64,000 nucleotides of DNA from Gimesia algae. Lineage in GTDB: Bacteria > Planctomycetota > Planctomycetia > Planctomycetales > Planctomycetaceae. Position 1 is the stretch's first letter. Every line of letters starts with the position of its first letter. Location of the stretch: contig NZ_CP036343.1 in the NCBI RefSeq assembly GCF_007746795.1, positions 730,480 to 794,479 on the forward strand. Reading direction: 5' to 3'. The notes under the pieces are model-generated. The model did not search any database. It saw only the letters and a program-made list of their open reading frames with translations, and had not been told where the DNA came from. Of this stretch, positions 8,847-17,849 are shown one piece after another. A program made the position numbers and the translations under genes.

Positions 8847-9959
8847 ATGAACAGACCGGCCTTCCGGTGGTACGGGAAACCGTTCTATAACACGCTTGCA
8901 ATGATTTGTGGCGCACTATCATCCGTGATCTTAACAGGTTGTGGCGGAAGTGAACCTGCTCCCGTCACAACCCAACCGACAACTCCTGCACCGGTTACGC
9001 CCCCTCCGCAGGTCGCGCAAAACACACAGACTACACCTGCCAAAACGACACCCGTTAAAAAAGAAGCAGAGCTGAATGACGGTCGTAAAATGATCGATGG
9101 CATTCCTTACGATGTCTGGTTTGATAATCCACTGGCTGTCGCAGGGAACCAGCAGTCAGTCACCCCGGTCGCGCTGCCAGGGAATTCTGTCGCAGCAACT
9201 CCGACGAATCGCTCTCCTGCAACGGAAATGAAAACACCTGATACTCCTGCTGCTGCATCAGGTGGAGCTGACTGGAAAACGATCATTCCCATGCCAGTTC
9301 TGGATTCGCTGGTCAAGGATATTCGAAATCGCCTGACCAAGAATATGCAGTCCGTCGGAACTTATAACACGACTTATCTGGAGCTGCCCACGTTTACTTC
9401 TACTTTGGCAGCGCTTGCCGGAATCGCATCAGAGCATCCGGACGATATTGGCTGGAAAAAAAATGCGAAATACCTGCGTGATCTGTCAGCAGGGATTTCG
9501 TCGAAGCAGTTAATGCGGGGTGCCAAATCATACCGGGATATCCAGATTCCGTACGAGCAGATGATTGTAATTATGAATGGCAGCTTGCCCGCTGGGGTTC
9601 CCGATTCTGAAGATAAAAAACCATTCAGTGATGTCGCCTCAATGGGGGACCTGATGAAGCGGATTGATATTGCTTCCAAATGGCTGAAGTCCAATGTTGG
9701 CAATGCTGATGCTTTAAAATCGGAAAAAGAAAAAGTCATTGAAGAGGCACATTTACTGGCAGCCATTGCCAAAGTCATCACGACGGAAGGCTATGGATAT
9801 GTCGACGACAACGGGTTTCTGGGACATGCAAATCCTATGCAGGAGGCCAGCCTGCAGATGGTAGAAGCAGCGAAAGCCGATAACTTCCCCGAATTTGACA
9901 AGGGCTTAACCCGTGTCTACAAGGCCTGCACTGAGTGTCACAGTGAATATAAAGAGTAG
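8847..9959 (+). CDS. Cytochrome c'-like heme lipoprotein
   Basis: The ATG at 8847 is preferred over an upstream TTG because GAGGGAG lies just before it. The 370-residue product has a lipoprotein signal ending in a lipobox (LTGC, Cys near residue 32), a Pro/Thr-rich linker to about 85, a further low-complexity linker, and an alpha-helical C-terminal half. The extreme C-terminus contains the heme motif C361-T-E-C364-H365, only five residues from the end. A single CxxCH at the end of a helical domain is the cytochrome c' arrangement. It is probably anchored to a membrane facing the periplasm and carries electrons or senses a small ligand; the partner is unknown. The serine protease gene follows after about 70 bp. 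Confidence 0.7.
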   Translation: MNRPAFRWYGKPFYNTLAMICGALSSVILTGCGGSEPAPVTTQPTTPAPVTPPPQVAQNTQTTPAKTTPVKKEAELNDGRKMIDGIPYDVWFDNPLAVAGNQQSVTPVALPGNSVAATPTNRSPATEMKTPDTPAAASGGADWKTIIPMPVLDSLVKDIRNRLTKNMQSVGTYNTTYLELPTFTSTLAALAGIASEHPDDIGWKKNAKYLRDLSAGISSKQLMRGAKSYRDIQIPYEQMIVIMNGSLPAGVPDSEDKKPFSDVASMGDLMKRIDIASKWLKSNVGNADALKSEKEKVIEEAHLLAAIAKVITTEGYGYVDDNGFLGHANPMQEASLQMVEAAKADNFPEFDKGLTRVYKACTECHSEYKE

Positions 9960-10032
9960 TATTTCCTGAAATCAAAGCTTTCGATCCACATCAAAAACCA
10001 GCACACCACAGTTAATAGGGGAAATCGACGGA

Positions 10033-10992
10033 ATGATTCGCAACTTATGTCACCTCGGACTACTGCTCTCTATTTCATTGACGTTTCCTGGCTTTGTCAG
10101 TACTGCAGAAGCAGACTGGATTGAGCTGGTCAGTGGTCACAAAATCGAAGGCGATGTACTCAAGCAGAGCAACGATTACCTTCTGGTTGATATCGGATTT
10201 GAAGTGCTGAGGATCCCGCTGGAACAGATCCGATCTCGTAGTAAATCGGAAAAAACTGCTGATAGTAAAACACCGGTTTCTAAAAGTAAGGACAAAATTT
10301 ACTCGGTAGCCGAACTGCCGATCAAAAGCATTAAGGAACTGGCGCGGCTTTATGGGGAGGCAGTGACACTCGTTCAAACCCCCAGTGGTCTCGGATCCGG
10401 TTTTATTATCAATGAGCGGGGATATTGTGTCACCAACTATCATGTCGTTGAAAAAGAAACCCGGATTGCTGTTACTATTTTTCACCGGACAGCCAATGGG
10501 GAATTCCAGAGACGACAGATCAAGGATGTGGAAATTCTCGCATTAAACCCCTTTTTTGATCTGGCACTTCTCAGAATTCCGCAACAGAAAGATTTTACAT
10601 TTCGAACCGTCTATCTTGCAGAAAATGATCAACAGCGAGAAGGGGAGGAAGTCTTTGCGATTGGTAATCCGCTGGGCCTGGAACGCTCGGTTTCCCGCGG
10701 AATCGTGAGTACGCGCAATCGTAATAGGCAGGGTATCGTGTATATTCAGACGACCACTCAGATCAATCCTGGTAACAGTGGTGGTCCCCTGTTTAACTCC
10801 CGGGGTGAAGTCATCGGCGTCACGAATATGAAGCTGATTCTGGGAGAAGGACTGGGATTTGCGATCCCCATCACCTACGTCAAACATTTTCTTGATAACC
10901 GGGATGCATTTGCCTTCGATAAAACCAGTCCCAACACGGGGTATCGCTATTTTGATGCACCTCGCAGAAAAACTCCGGTTTCTGAAAAGTAA
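10033..10992 (+). CDS. Exported trypsin-like serine protease (S1C type, no PDZ)
   Basis: The 319-residue product has an N-terminal signal peptide (to about residue 27), then a short region with a V-S-G-x-x-I-x-G-D-V-L motif that resembles small SH3-like domains in planctomycete exported proteins. A trypsin-like domain follows. The catalytic triad is visible: His137 in CVTNYHVV, Asp176 in NPFFDLALL, and Ser249 in NPGNSGGPL. The protein ends soon after the protease domain, so there is no PDZ domain, unlike DegP/HtrA. It probably cleaves misfolded or specific proteins in the periplasm; substrates are unknown. It follows the cytochrome lipoprotein gene and may be cotranscribed. Confidence 0.85.
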   Translation: MIRNLCHLGLLLSISLTFPGFVSTAEADWIELVSGHKIEGDVLKQSNDYLLVDIGFEVLRIPLEQIRSRSKSEKTADSKTPVSKSKDKIYSVAELPIKSIKELARLYGEAVTLVQTPSGLGSGFIINERGYCVTNYHVVEKETRIAVTIFHRTANGEFQRRQIKDVEILALNPFFDLALLRIPQQKDFTFRTVYLAENDQQREGEEVFAIGNPLGLERSVSRGIVSTRNRNRQGIVYIQTTTQINPGNSGGPLFNSRGEVIGVTNMKLILGEGLGFAIPITYVKHFLDNRDAFAFDKTSPNTGYRYFDAPRRKTPVSEK

Positions 10993-11220
10993 ATCAAGAA
11001 AGTTGCAACCAGCGTCTCAGTTTTATGGTATTTCCCACACAGTGATACCGAAAACCGTTTTTGAGCCTGACCAGGATGATACTCAGGTTGGGGTTGTCAG
11101 AAAAAGAAGAATTGCTACAAATAAACAGTATGATTTTCGTCACGCGTCAAAGTCTAAGACAGGGCCATAAAGTCGGATCTAGCGTGAGGTTCCCTTAATA
11201 TCCCCTCTGAAAGAGAAAGA

Positions 11221-12984
11221 ATGAAGGCTCCCATGAGAAAGCCACTTTTGTTACTCACCATCATGTTCATGCAGGCGATGTTCCTGCTGACTGCCCAGGA
11301 CAGTTTTGCGCAAGATCGTGTTTCCGCAGCACAGAGACTGCCAGAAGATTCGTTGTTTTACTTTTCCATCCCGGACGTCGAAGTCATGGAAGAAAAGTGG
11401 GCTGAGACTTCGATGGCTGAAATGATCCGTGATCCCGCTTTTGCAGGAATGCGTGATGACCTGGTAAAACTGGTGGAAAAATACTCAAAAAAGTTTGAGG
11501 ATGAAACCAAACTGGGACTTAGTAATGTTCTGAGCATTCCCAGCGGCGAGTTCTGTCTTGCTTTCGTTAAAAGCAGCGAAGGTAAATTTGGTGGACTGGC
11601 ATCGCTGGAGTATGGTGAGAGCGGCGAGGTCCTGGAAAAAATTCTGGAAAAAACGGCTGAGGTAATGGATAAGGAAGGCGCACGCCGTTCCATCCGCAGT
11701 ATCTCTGGTACTAAAATTGTCATCTATTCCTTTGAAGCAGAAAACGCTGACGACGAGCCTGTGAAAGTTCCCCTCGCCAAGCAGTTCTCTTACTTCCTTA
11801 AAGATAAAACCTTTGTTGCTTCCAATGATGATAAAATCCTGGAAGCAGTTCTCGCCAACTGGGATGGTCAGGATCAACGCTCTTTGGCTGCGAAAAAAGA
11901 GTATCAGTACATTCAAAGTAAGTGCACTGATCCGCAGGCTCCCGCAGTCGCTCAATGGTACCTGAACCCGATTGGCGCTCTGCAGTCTATTCTGGGTGTC
12001 GCCAGTCGCGTCAATCCTCAAATTGGAATGGTCCAGGGTTTTCTGCCTGCGTTGGGAATTACCAACCTGAAAGCCGTAGGGGGAGCCAGCTTCATGGCGA
12101 CCAAAGAATTCGATGCCATCTCCAAAACATTCACTTATGTGGAGATGCCGACATCCGGTATTATCGAAATGTTTAAATGCCCCGCTGTGGCTCAGCAGCC
12201 CCCCATCTGGGTCTCAGACAAAGTCTCCTCATACTACTCGATCAACTGGAGTATCATTGGAGCTTATGATTCGATCGAAACTCTGTTTGATGGTTTTCAG
12301 GGCCGACCTGGTGCAATGGCCGCTGTAATCGATTCGATGGCAGATAATCCGGATGGTCCCAAAATTCACATCAAAAAAGATATTATCGATAATCTTAGTG
12401 GACGTATTCAGGTTGCTACCCAGATTGAAGAGGGAGAGCAACTGGATCTGACAAAATTATCAGGTCAGTTCACTGTGGCATTGGGGCTGAAGAATTCAGA
12501 CGCCTTCCAGAAAATTATCGCGTCGCTGACCACCCGTGATGACTTTCCCGGTCAGGCACGCGAATTCCAGGGAACGACACTGTATGAAATTCCCGGCGCG
12601 GTCATTAACTCTCCCACTTCAGCAGCCTTCTGCATCGCAGAAAATCAGCTGTTTATCTCAAACGATGTACAGCAGATTGAAGGTATCCTGAGAAAAGACC
12701 GTGGTGCAGGGGCGCTCCTTAATGATGCAAACTACAAACTCATCGCGGAAAACTTCCCTGAAAAAACGTCCATGATCACCTATCAGAATGCAGATGCCCA
12801 GGTACATGCCGTTTATAACTTCATCAAGAAGAATGACGCAGCGATTGATATTGAAGGAATTGATATGTCAAAACTGCCCCCATACAGTTTCTTCCAGAAG
12901 TATCTTCCTATTACCGGTGGCTATACGATTCCCGATGATCAGGGATTCTTTACCTCGACTTTCTCAGTCAGGAAATCGAAGTAA
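11221..12984 (+). CDS. Large secreted protein, unknown function
   Basis: The 587-residue product has a signal peptide (basic start MKAPMRK, hydrophobic run, cleavage expected after SFAQ near residue 30). The mature part starts with RLPEDSLFYFSIPDVE, a pattern common to a group of planctomycete secreted proteins that resemble DUF3352-type proteins. No enzyme motif, membrane segment or Cys pattern is visible in the remainder. A GA-rich stretch before the ATG serves as the ribosome binding site. The gene stands alone and is closed by a good terminator at 13012-13045. Function unknown. Confidence 0.65.
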   Translation: MKAPMRKPLLLLTIMFMQAMFLLTAQDSFAQDRVSAAQRLPEDSLFYFSIPDVEVMEEKWAETSMAEMIRDPAFAGMRDDLVKLVEKYSKKFEDETKLGLSNVLSIPSGEFCLAFVKSSEGKFGGLASLEYGESGEVLEKILEKTAEVMDKEGARRSIRSISGTKIVIYSFEAENADDEPVKVPLAKQFSYFLKDKTFVASNDDKILEAVLANWDGQDQRSLAAKKEYQYIQSKCTDPQAPAVAQWYLNPIGALQSILGVASRVNPQIGMVQGFLPALGITNLKAVGGASFMATKEFDAISKTFTYVEMPTSGIIEMFKCPAVAQQPPIWVSDKVSSYYSINWSIIGAYDSIETLFDGFQGRPGAMAAVIDSMADNPDGPKIHIKKDIIDNLSGRIQVATQIEEGEQLDLTKLSGQFTVALGLKNSDAFQKIIASLTTRDDFPGQAREFQGTTLYEIPGAVINSPTSAAFCIAENQLFISNDVQQIEGILRKDRGAGALLNDANYKLIAENFPEKTSMITYQNADAQVHAVYNFIKKNDAAIDIEGIDMSKLPPYSFFQKYLPITGGYTIPDDQGFFTSTFSVRKSK

Positions 12985-13011
12985 GTTACTGACGTCGATG
13001 AATTCTTTACG

Positions 13012-13045
13012 AAAACCCGGTGAGCTGCCTCGCCGGGTTTTTTTA
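13012..13045 (+). terminator. Intrinsic terminator
   Basis: AAACCCGGTGAG pairs with CTCGCCGGGTTT (one G-U pair) around a four-base loop, followed directly by a T-rich run to 13044. It lies about 30 bp after the stop of the gene at 11221-12984. Confidence 0.9.
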
Positions 13046-13170
13046 TTGACCGCAGTAGTTTTTCAGAAAGAAGCAATACTTTTCTGACCGGTTCGAGTTA
13101 AATAGGGAGTAGAGGACTCACACGGTTTAAGTCCTCGTCTGATTTCAGCATACCCATGAAAGGGGCGTCA

Positions 13171-14256
13171 ATGCAGTATTCTTTCTTTTCACTGGCGACA
13201 CTGGCAGTACTGGGACTCTCTGCAGGCACTCTTTCAGCCACTCCGGAACAGGGCGAATCCACATCCCAGAGTATATTTCAACAACTCGACAAAAACTCGG
13301 ATGGCACTGTTTCAGCCGAGGAAGTCCCACAGGATAAAGAGCGGTTTTTTGACCATCTCATTCGAACCGGTGACCAGAACAAAGATGGGAAACTCACAAA
13401 AGCTGAGTTTGAATCGAGCCTGAAAAAAGAGGATCAGAAATTTCCTGCGGCACAAGGTTCTGATCAGGACCGGAATCGTCGAGGTATGCAGGACTTCATG
13501 AGTCGCCTGGATCGTAATGGCGACAAAAAGATTTCCCGTGACGAATTGCCGGAACCACTTCGTGATCGATTGGAACCACTCTTTAAACGCATGAATACCG
13601 ACGCGATTCCACTAGACGCCCTACAGCGTTTTGGAAGTATGAATCGAGGCAGACCGAACGGAGACCGTAAAGAACGTCCGCGCCCGAGTGATGATAAAAT
13701 GGCGCAGGATCGATACGAGCGTTTTTTCCAGTCTCTGGATACCAATAAAGACGGTAAACTGACCATGGACGAAGCTCCTGAAAGGGGTAAACAGATCTTG
13801 AAGCAGATTTATCGGCAAGCCAATAAAGATACGGATACACCACTTTCCAAACAGGAATTTACAGAAGCGGTCAAACAATCCCGATCTGAGCGGAGACCCG
13901 GCGACCGTGGACAGGATACCGAAATGAAACGTCCTGAAATGAACAATCGTCCCGAGGGTAGACGCGGTGATTCTCAGGGAAGAATGCCCCAACCAGCGTT
14001 CATGAAATCACTCGATACAAATCAGGATGGTAAACTGGATTCCAAAGAACTGGAACAGATGAAAGATCTGTTGAAAAAACTGGACCGTAATGAAGATGGT
14101 TCACTGGATCTGCGAGAATTGATGGGGGGCGACCGTGGTGGATTTAGCCCACGTGGTCGGCAACGTGATCGGATGAATCGTCCACGACGTCCCTCGGCTG
14201 ACACACAGGAAAACAAAAAACAACCCGAGAGTGATTCTAAAAAACCAGATGCTTAG
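13171..14256 (+). CDS. Secreted EF-hand protein with seven calcium-loop-like repeats
   Basis: AAAGGGG at 13159-13165 makes the ATG at 13171 the likely start rather than one 15 bases earlier. The protein has a signal peptide (cleavage expected near residue 23, after LSA). Seven 12-residue EF-hand-like loops follow: DKNSDGTVSAEE, DQNKDGKLTKAE, DRNGDKKISRDE, DTNKDGKLTMDE, a degenerate NKDTDTPLSKQE, DTNQDGKLDSKE and DRNEDGSLDLRE. The loops are separated by Arg/Pro/Glu/Asp-rich linkers, and the C-terminal 40 residues are highly charged. It probably binds calcium in the periplasm or at the cell surface; a structural or sensing role is inference. The middle loop lacks good ligands. Confidence 0.8.
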   Translation: MQYSFFSLATLAVLGLSAGTLSATPEQGESTSQSIFQQLDKNSDGTVSAEEVPQDKERFFDHLIRTGDQNKDGKLTKAEFESSLKKEDQKFPAAQGSDQDRNRRGMQDFMSRLDRNGDKKISRDELPEPLRDRLEPLFKRMNTDAIPLDALQRFGSMNRGRPNGDRKERPRPSDDKMAQDRYERFFQSLDTNKDGKLTMDEAPERGKQILKQIYRQANKDTDTPLSKQEFTEAVKQSRSERRPGDRGQDTEMKRPEMNNRPEGRRGDSQGRMPQPAFMKSLDTNQDGKLDSKELEQMKDLLKKLDRNEDGSLDLRELMGGDRGGFSPRGRQRDRMNRPRRPSADTQENKKQPESDSKKPDA

Positions 14257-14314
14257 ACTGTGTCCCGTTTTACAGTAGCGTCTTCAGGTACAGACTCACG
14301 AACTTCTTCTGTGA

Positions 14315-14992
14315 TTAAGTCTGATTTTGAGAGGCAGTTTGCTCCAACGCGGGTAAACTGCCTTTTTCTTTCTGCAGGTGTTGAACCCAGGCAGGAGGTA
14401 GATTGCACCAGACCCAGCTGCGGCGAATCCGGAATTGACGCGTATAGTCGCCCATAATCTGATCAATTTCACGAATTCGCAGATTCTCGTCACCCCGTGA
14501 GACAACTTTGCGGACGGGGCGTACATACATGTATTCAAAATAAGTCAGGACGCCTCCCGGTTTAAGTAACCGAAAGTACGCTTTGAAAATATCGCTGACC
14601 AGCTCCGTCGGAAAATTATTTAAAGGCAGGCCGGATACAATATAATCGTATTCCTCTGCTGCGCCATAATCCTGTAAGGGACAATTATGGATCGCGGTCT
14701 GATGTTTGATTTCCTGAAAACCTTGTTCGGTATCGAAGCGCTTATGCAGGATCTCGACAAATTTATCATTCAACTCGACCAGATCGAGTTGATCGCCGGG
14801 ACGTATCTGCTTGACGATCTCTCTGGTAACGGCGCCAGTACCAGGGCCGATTTCCAGAACTTTCTTGGAGCCCAGATGTTGCTTCATCGGCCCGGCCATA
14901 TTCGCGGCCAGAAAACGGCTACTGGGAGCAATCGCACCTGTGGTTTCGAAAGTGGTCCGAAACTGCCGAAAGAATTCCAGATAATGTGACAA
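14315..14992 (-). CDS. Class I SAM-dependent methyltransferase (phospholipid N-methyltransferase-like)
   Basis: The 225-residue protein has SAM motif I VLEIGPGTGAVT near 44-56, the acidic residue after strand 2 in LDLVELN, and a motif-IV-like YDYIVSGLPLNNFP near 114-127. The start FFRQFRTTFETTGAIAPSSRFLA resembles PmtA-type phosphatidylethanolamine N-methyltransferases and KsgA-like enzymes. The S-G-L-P-x-N-N segment in place of the KsgA NxPY motif favours the PmtA side. A lipid substrate is therefore likely but not proven. It lies just upstream of the converging EF-hand gene end and about 50 bp after the aminotransferase gene on the same strand, so the two may be cotranscribed. Confidence 0.75.
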   Translation of the reverse strand: MSHYLEFFRQFRTTFETTGAIAPSSRFLAANMAGPMKQHLGSKKVLEIGPGTGAVTREIVKQIRPGDQLDLVELNDKFVEILHKRFDTEQGFQEIKHQTAIHNCPLQDYGAAEEYDYIVSGLPLNNFPTELVSDIFKAYFRLLKPGGVLTYFEYMYVRPVRKVVSRGDENLRIREIDQIMGDYTRQFRIRRSWVWCNLPPAWVQHLQKEKGSLPALEQTASQNQT

Positions 14993-15044
14993 GATTATAA
15001 TTCCTGATCGCTACACTAGATGAATTGGAAAAGATACCTGACGA

Positions 15045-15986
15045 CTAAGAAAGTGCCTGACGGCGTAATGCCCCGATTTCACGGGCCTGCTGTAAAATAT
15101 CAACTCCCACCGCCTGGCTCCAGGCAGTCAGCAGTTTCTGGTAAACGGGGCCGGGAATACCCTGTGACAACTGGTGATCTTCAAAGCGGGTGACAGGCAT
15201 CAGACAATATGCTGTCGAGGACGTCAATGCTTCGTCCGCTTCGAGAATCATATTGGGAGAAATATCTGCCTCCTGATAGTCCAGCCCCAGCTGTTTTGCT
15301 AACCGCATTACCATTTTCTGACTGATTCCCCCGAGAACGTATTCAGGACGCGGTGAAAGAATCTGAGTTCCCATTATCAGAAAAAAGTTACCTACTGTGG
15401 TTTCAGCCACATAACCTGCCGGGTCAAATAATAAGGCAGAAGCCTGCGGGTTTTTCTGGCGAACCAGTTTGTCCGCGCGATAGAGATGAATTCTGCTGCG
15501 TGATTTGACCCCCGGATCAAAAATATTCGCGTTGAGTGGCAGAACCTCGGATCTTAGCAGATTCTGTCCACTTGAGTATTTTTGATCCCAGAGTTCAAAA
15601 GCCAATGGGAACGTGTGCACACAAACCGTCGGAGTCTGACAGGCCTCAAGTTCAGCCAGCCCCAGATATGGCAAATTGTGACCGGCTGTTATAAAGACCG
15701 TTAAACCCAGATCATGCTGGTCAGGTAACAGCGCGGCATTTCTTTCAACCAGCGTTTCACAGATCTGTTTCAGTTCCGAGACTGGGACAGGAGATTCAAT
15801 GCCCACATACTCCAGTGCGTTAAACAGACGCTCCAGATGATCATCCAGCATAAACAACTGATGTTGGAACGTTCGCACCATCTCTGTGACAGACGCACCA
15901 TACACAATTCCCAGATCGGTTACCGACAGCCTGGCTTCAGAGTCGGGAATGAAGGAACCGTTCAAATAAGCCTGAGCTTCGGTCAT
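15045..15986 (-). CDS. Class IV PLP-dependent aminotransferase
   Basis: The 313-residue protein belongs to the fold-type IV group (branched-chain aminotransferase, 4-amino-4-deoxychorismate lyase, D-amino acid aminotransferase). It starts AYLNGSFIP, with VTDLGIVYGASVTEMVRTF as the usual D-x-G-x-x-Y-G segment. The PLP lysine is expected at K161 in GVKSRSRIHLY, followed by ALLFDPAGYVAETTVGNFFLI, a signature of the family. The exact reaction cannot be chosen from these motifs; branched-chain aminotransferase or PabC-like lyase are both possible. It is located upstream of the methyltransferase on the same strand. Confidence 0.8.
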   Translation of the reverse strand: MTEAQAYLNGSFIPDSEARLSVTDLGIVYGASVTEMVRTFQHQLFMLDDHLERLFNALEYVGIESPVPVSELKQICETLVERNAALLPDQHDLGLTVFITAGHNLPYLGLAELEACQTPTVCVHTFPLAFELWDQKYSSGQNLLRSEVLPLNANIFDPGVKSRSRIHLYRADKLVRQKNPQASALLFDPAGYVAETTVGNFFLIMGTQILSPRPEYVLGGISQKMVMRLAKQLGLDYQEADISPNMILEADEALTSSTAYCLMPVTRFEDHQLSQGIPGPVYQKLLTAWSQAVGVDILQQAREIGALRRQALS

Positions 15987-16048
15987 GGAGAAAGATTCGT
16001 TCTGGAAAGAGAGATCAGTAACAATTAAAACAGCTCTTCAGCTGCAGA

Positions 16049-16495
16049 TCAGTATCCGTAATACACAACAGGCTGCGAATAAGCCGGATATGAATGGACA
16101 GGATACGGCGTAGGAGGAGGATTTGTCGCGGGATATTGCGAATTTAAATACGGTCTCCTGCCAAATAACCGGACCTGTAAATACATGGTATTGGCAATCA
16201 TGCGGCATCCCAAAGGAAATGCAGAGTTGTCACACCTGCGATGTAATTCATTCCGCAACTGTAAATCACAATACCGGCGATTGATACCCGGAATCTGATA
16301 GCAGCGGTCATGCTGAGAACAGCTGCCTCGAAAATCCGCTCCCATAAATCCCTGGGGCGTCAACATCTGTAGCAGGGGAGCACCATCCGGTCCGCAGGGA
16401 TATCCGTTTCCACAGGACTGCGCCTGCAGTTCAGAACTCGCTGAGCAGATGCAGGCAAAACAGAACATCCACCACACAACATATTTCAATATCAT
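16049..16495 (-). CDS. Small secreted phospholipase A2-like protein
   Basis: The 148-residue product (from the ATG at 16495; a GTG 18 bases upstream is an alternative) has a clear signal peptide with cleavage expected near LQAQ (residue 26). The mature part contains C59-S-Q-H62-D63-R-C65-Y66 and then Y-C76-D77, the arrangement of the phospholipase A2 active-site helix (C-x-x-H-D-x-C-Y) with its second-helix Cys-Asp. A G-x-D-F-R-G segment precedes it where the calcium loop would lie, although the canonical YGCYCG loop is not seen. The C-terminal 30 residues are Pro/Tyr-rich. It could hydrolyse phospholipids or only keep the fold; activity is unproven. Confidence 0.55.
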   Translation of the reverse strand: MILKYVVWWMFCFACICSASSELQAQSCGNGYPCGPDGAPLLQMLTPQGFMGADFRGSCSQHDRCYQIPGINRRYCDLQLRNELHRRCDNSAFPLGCRMIANTMYLQVRLFGRRPYLNSQYPATNPPPTPYPVHSYPAYSQPVVYYGY

Positions 16496-16662
16496 GACAT
16501 AACCTGAATCCACATCTGAAAATAAGTCAACCAGGATCTGGCACTGTTCAAAAGCTCGTACCAGATCGGTCGGTTGATTTTCCCTACTTACCAGTCCAAT
16601 CGCAAGTTTCTTTTGCTCCTGTCACTAAATTCCTGTCAGAAAAGGGTCTGCAGGCGTGATAG

Positions 16663-16691
16663 TTGACAAAAAAATGAACCAGTCATATGAC
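16663..16691 (+). promoter_or_regulatory. Sigma-70-like promoter upstream of a short transcript or leader
   Basis: TTGACA at 16663-16668 and TATGAC at 16686-16691 are separated by exactly 17 bases. Transcription would begin near 16698. The intrinsic terminator at 16725-16763 lies only about 30-65 bases downstream, so the product would be a short RNA or an attenuated leader for the dehydrogenase gene at 16840. Confidence 0.5.
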
Positions 16692-16724
16692 TTCTGAGTC
16701 CGACCTCGATATACTGCGAAGGAG

Positions 16725-16763
16725 AATGATTGGTCTAACTTGAGATATACCAATCATTTTTTT
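16725..16763 (+). terminator. Intrinsic terminator in a leader region
   Basis: AATGATTGGT (16725-16734) pairs perfectly with ACCAATCATT (16749-16758) around a 14-base loop and is followed by a T run to 16763. No plus-strand protein gene ends upstream, since all genes from 14315 to 16495 are on the minus strand. It must therefore end a leader or small RNA. The stem is AT-rich and of moderate strength. Confidence 0.6.
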
Positions 16764-16839
16764 ACGATTTCAATGGACGTAACTGCATTGATGATTAAGT
16801 AATTCGAAGAAATGGAATCAGATAAAAGGATTGAGCAAG

Positions 16840-17760
16840 ATGGCGATACCAACCATTCAACCAGGTCAGACGAAAATTGGCTGGATTGGAACGGGAGTGA
16901 TGGGAGCCAGTATGGTCGGCCACCTGCTGGACGCTGGTTTTACGGCAACTGTGTACAATCGCAGTAAATCCAAAGCAGAGCCACTGATCAAAAAAGGGGC
17001 TAACTGGGCGGATTCTCCCAAAGAGGTTGCGGAAAAATCAGACGTCATCTTTTCGATCGTTGGCTTTCCTGCGGATGTCAGGGAAGTACTCCTCGGGGAG
17101 CAGGGTGCTCTGGCCGGCGCGACAGCTGGCAAGATTCTGGTTGACATGACAACCAGTGATCCTTCTCTGGCGGTAGAAGTAGCGGAAACAGCACAGGCTC
17201 AGGGTGTCTATAGTGTTGACGCTCCGGTTTCCGGCGGAGATGTCGGTGCCAAAAACGGGACTCTGTCCATCATGATTGGTGGCGAAGAAGCGGTTGTGGA
17301 GGCACTCAAACCCTGTTGGGATGCCATGGGGAAAACGATTGTCTATCAGGGGGGCCCGGGATCAGGGCAACATACCAAGATGGTCAATCAGATTCTCATC
17401 GCGACCAACATGATTGGCGTCTGCGAAGCGTTGCTGTACGGCTACAAGGCAGGTCTGGATCTGCCCACAGTCCTGGAATCAGTAGGCAGTGGCGCAGCTG
17501 GCAGCTGGTCTCTCTCGAATCTGGGCCCACGGATTATGGACAACAATTTTGACCCTGGTTTCTTTGTAGAACACTTTATCAAAGACATGGGAATTGCACT
17601 GGCAGAGGCCAAAGCGATGAACCTGAGTCTTCCCGGTCTGGCATTAGGGCATCAACTCTATCTGGCCGTCCAGGCACAAGGTCATGGACGGGACGGAACA
17701 CATGCTTTGCAGCTCGCTCTGGCATCATTATCGAATGTTGACTGGGAACAGCGGGCATAG
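16840..17760 (+). CDS. NAD(P)-dependent beta-hydroxyacid dehydrogenase (3-hydroxyisobutyrate dehydrogenase family)
   Basis: The start is taken as the ATG at 16840, nine bases after AAAGGA; a TTG nine bases upstream would overlap that site. The 306-residue protein has an N-terminal Rossmann motif ([13 protein letters not shown]), the family substrate-binding motif [16 protein letters not shown], and [13 protein letters not shown] with the catalytic lysine. These mark 3-hydroxyisobutyrate, tartronate semialdehyde or 6-phosphogluconate-type reductases. The exact substrate is not readable. It lies about 90 bp before dapA on the same strand. A promoter and terminator in its leader hint at premature termination control. 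Confidence 0.85.
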   Translation: MAIPTIQPGQTKIGWIGTGVMGASMVGHLLDAGFTATVYNRSKSKAEPLIKKGANWADSPKEVAEKSDVIFSIVGFPADVREVLLGEQGALAGATAGKILVDMTTSDPSLAVEVAETAQAQGVYSVDAPVSGGDVGAKNGTLSIMIGGEEAVVEALKPCWDAMGKTIVYQGGPGSGQHTKMVNQILIATNMIGVCEALLYGYKAGLDLPTVLESVGSGAAGSWSLSNLGPRIMDNNFDPGFFVEHFIKDMGIALAEAKAMNLSLPGLALGHQLYLAVQAQGHGRDGTHALQLALASLSNVDWEQRA

Positions 17761-17849
17761 GCATCAAGTCATTCTCAGCTGGTCATAAAGAAGAACTGAA
17801 CCAGCCAATCTGAACTGGCTGGAAGAATTTGTATTAAGGTATTAAAAGC

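Noticed and set aside
8657..8848. 63-codon minus-strand frame in the 8.3-8.8 kb spacer
   Set aside because: No ribosome binding site, no recognisable features, and it overlaps the start of the plus-strand cytochrome gene.
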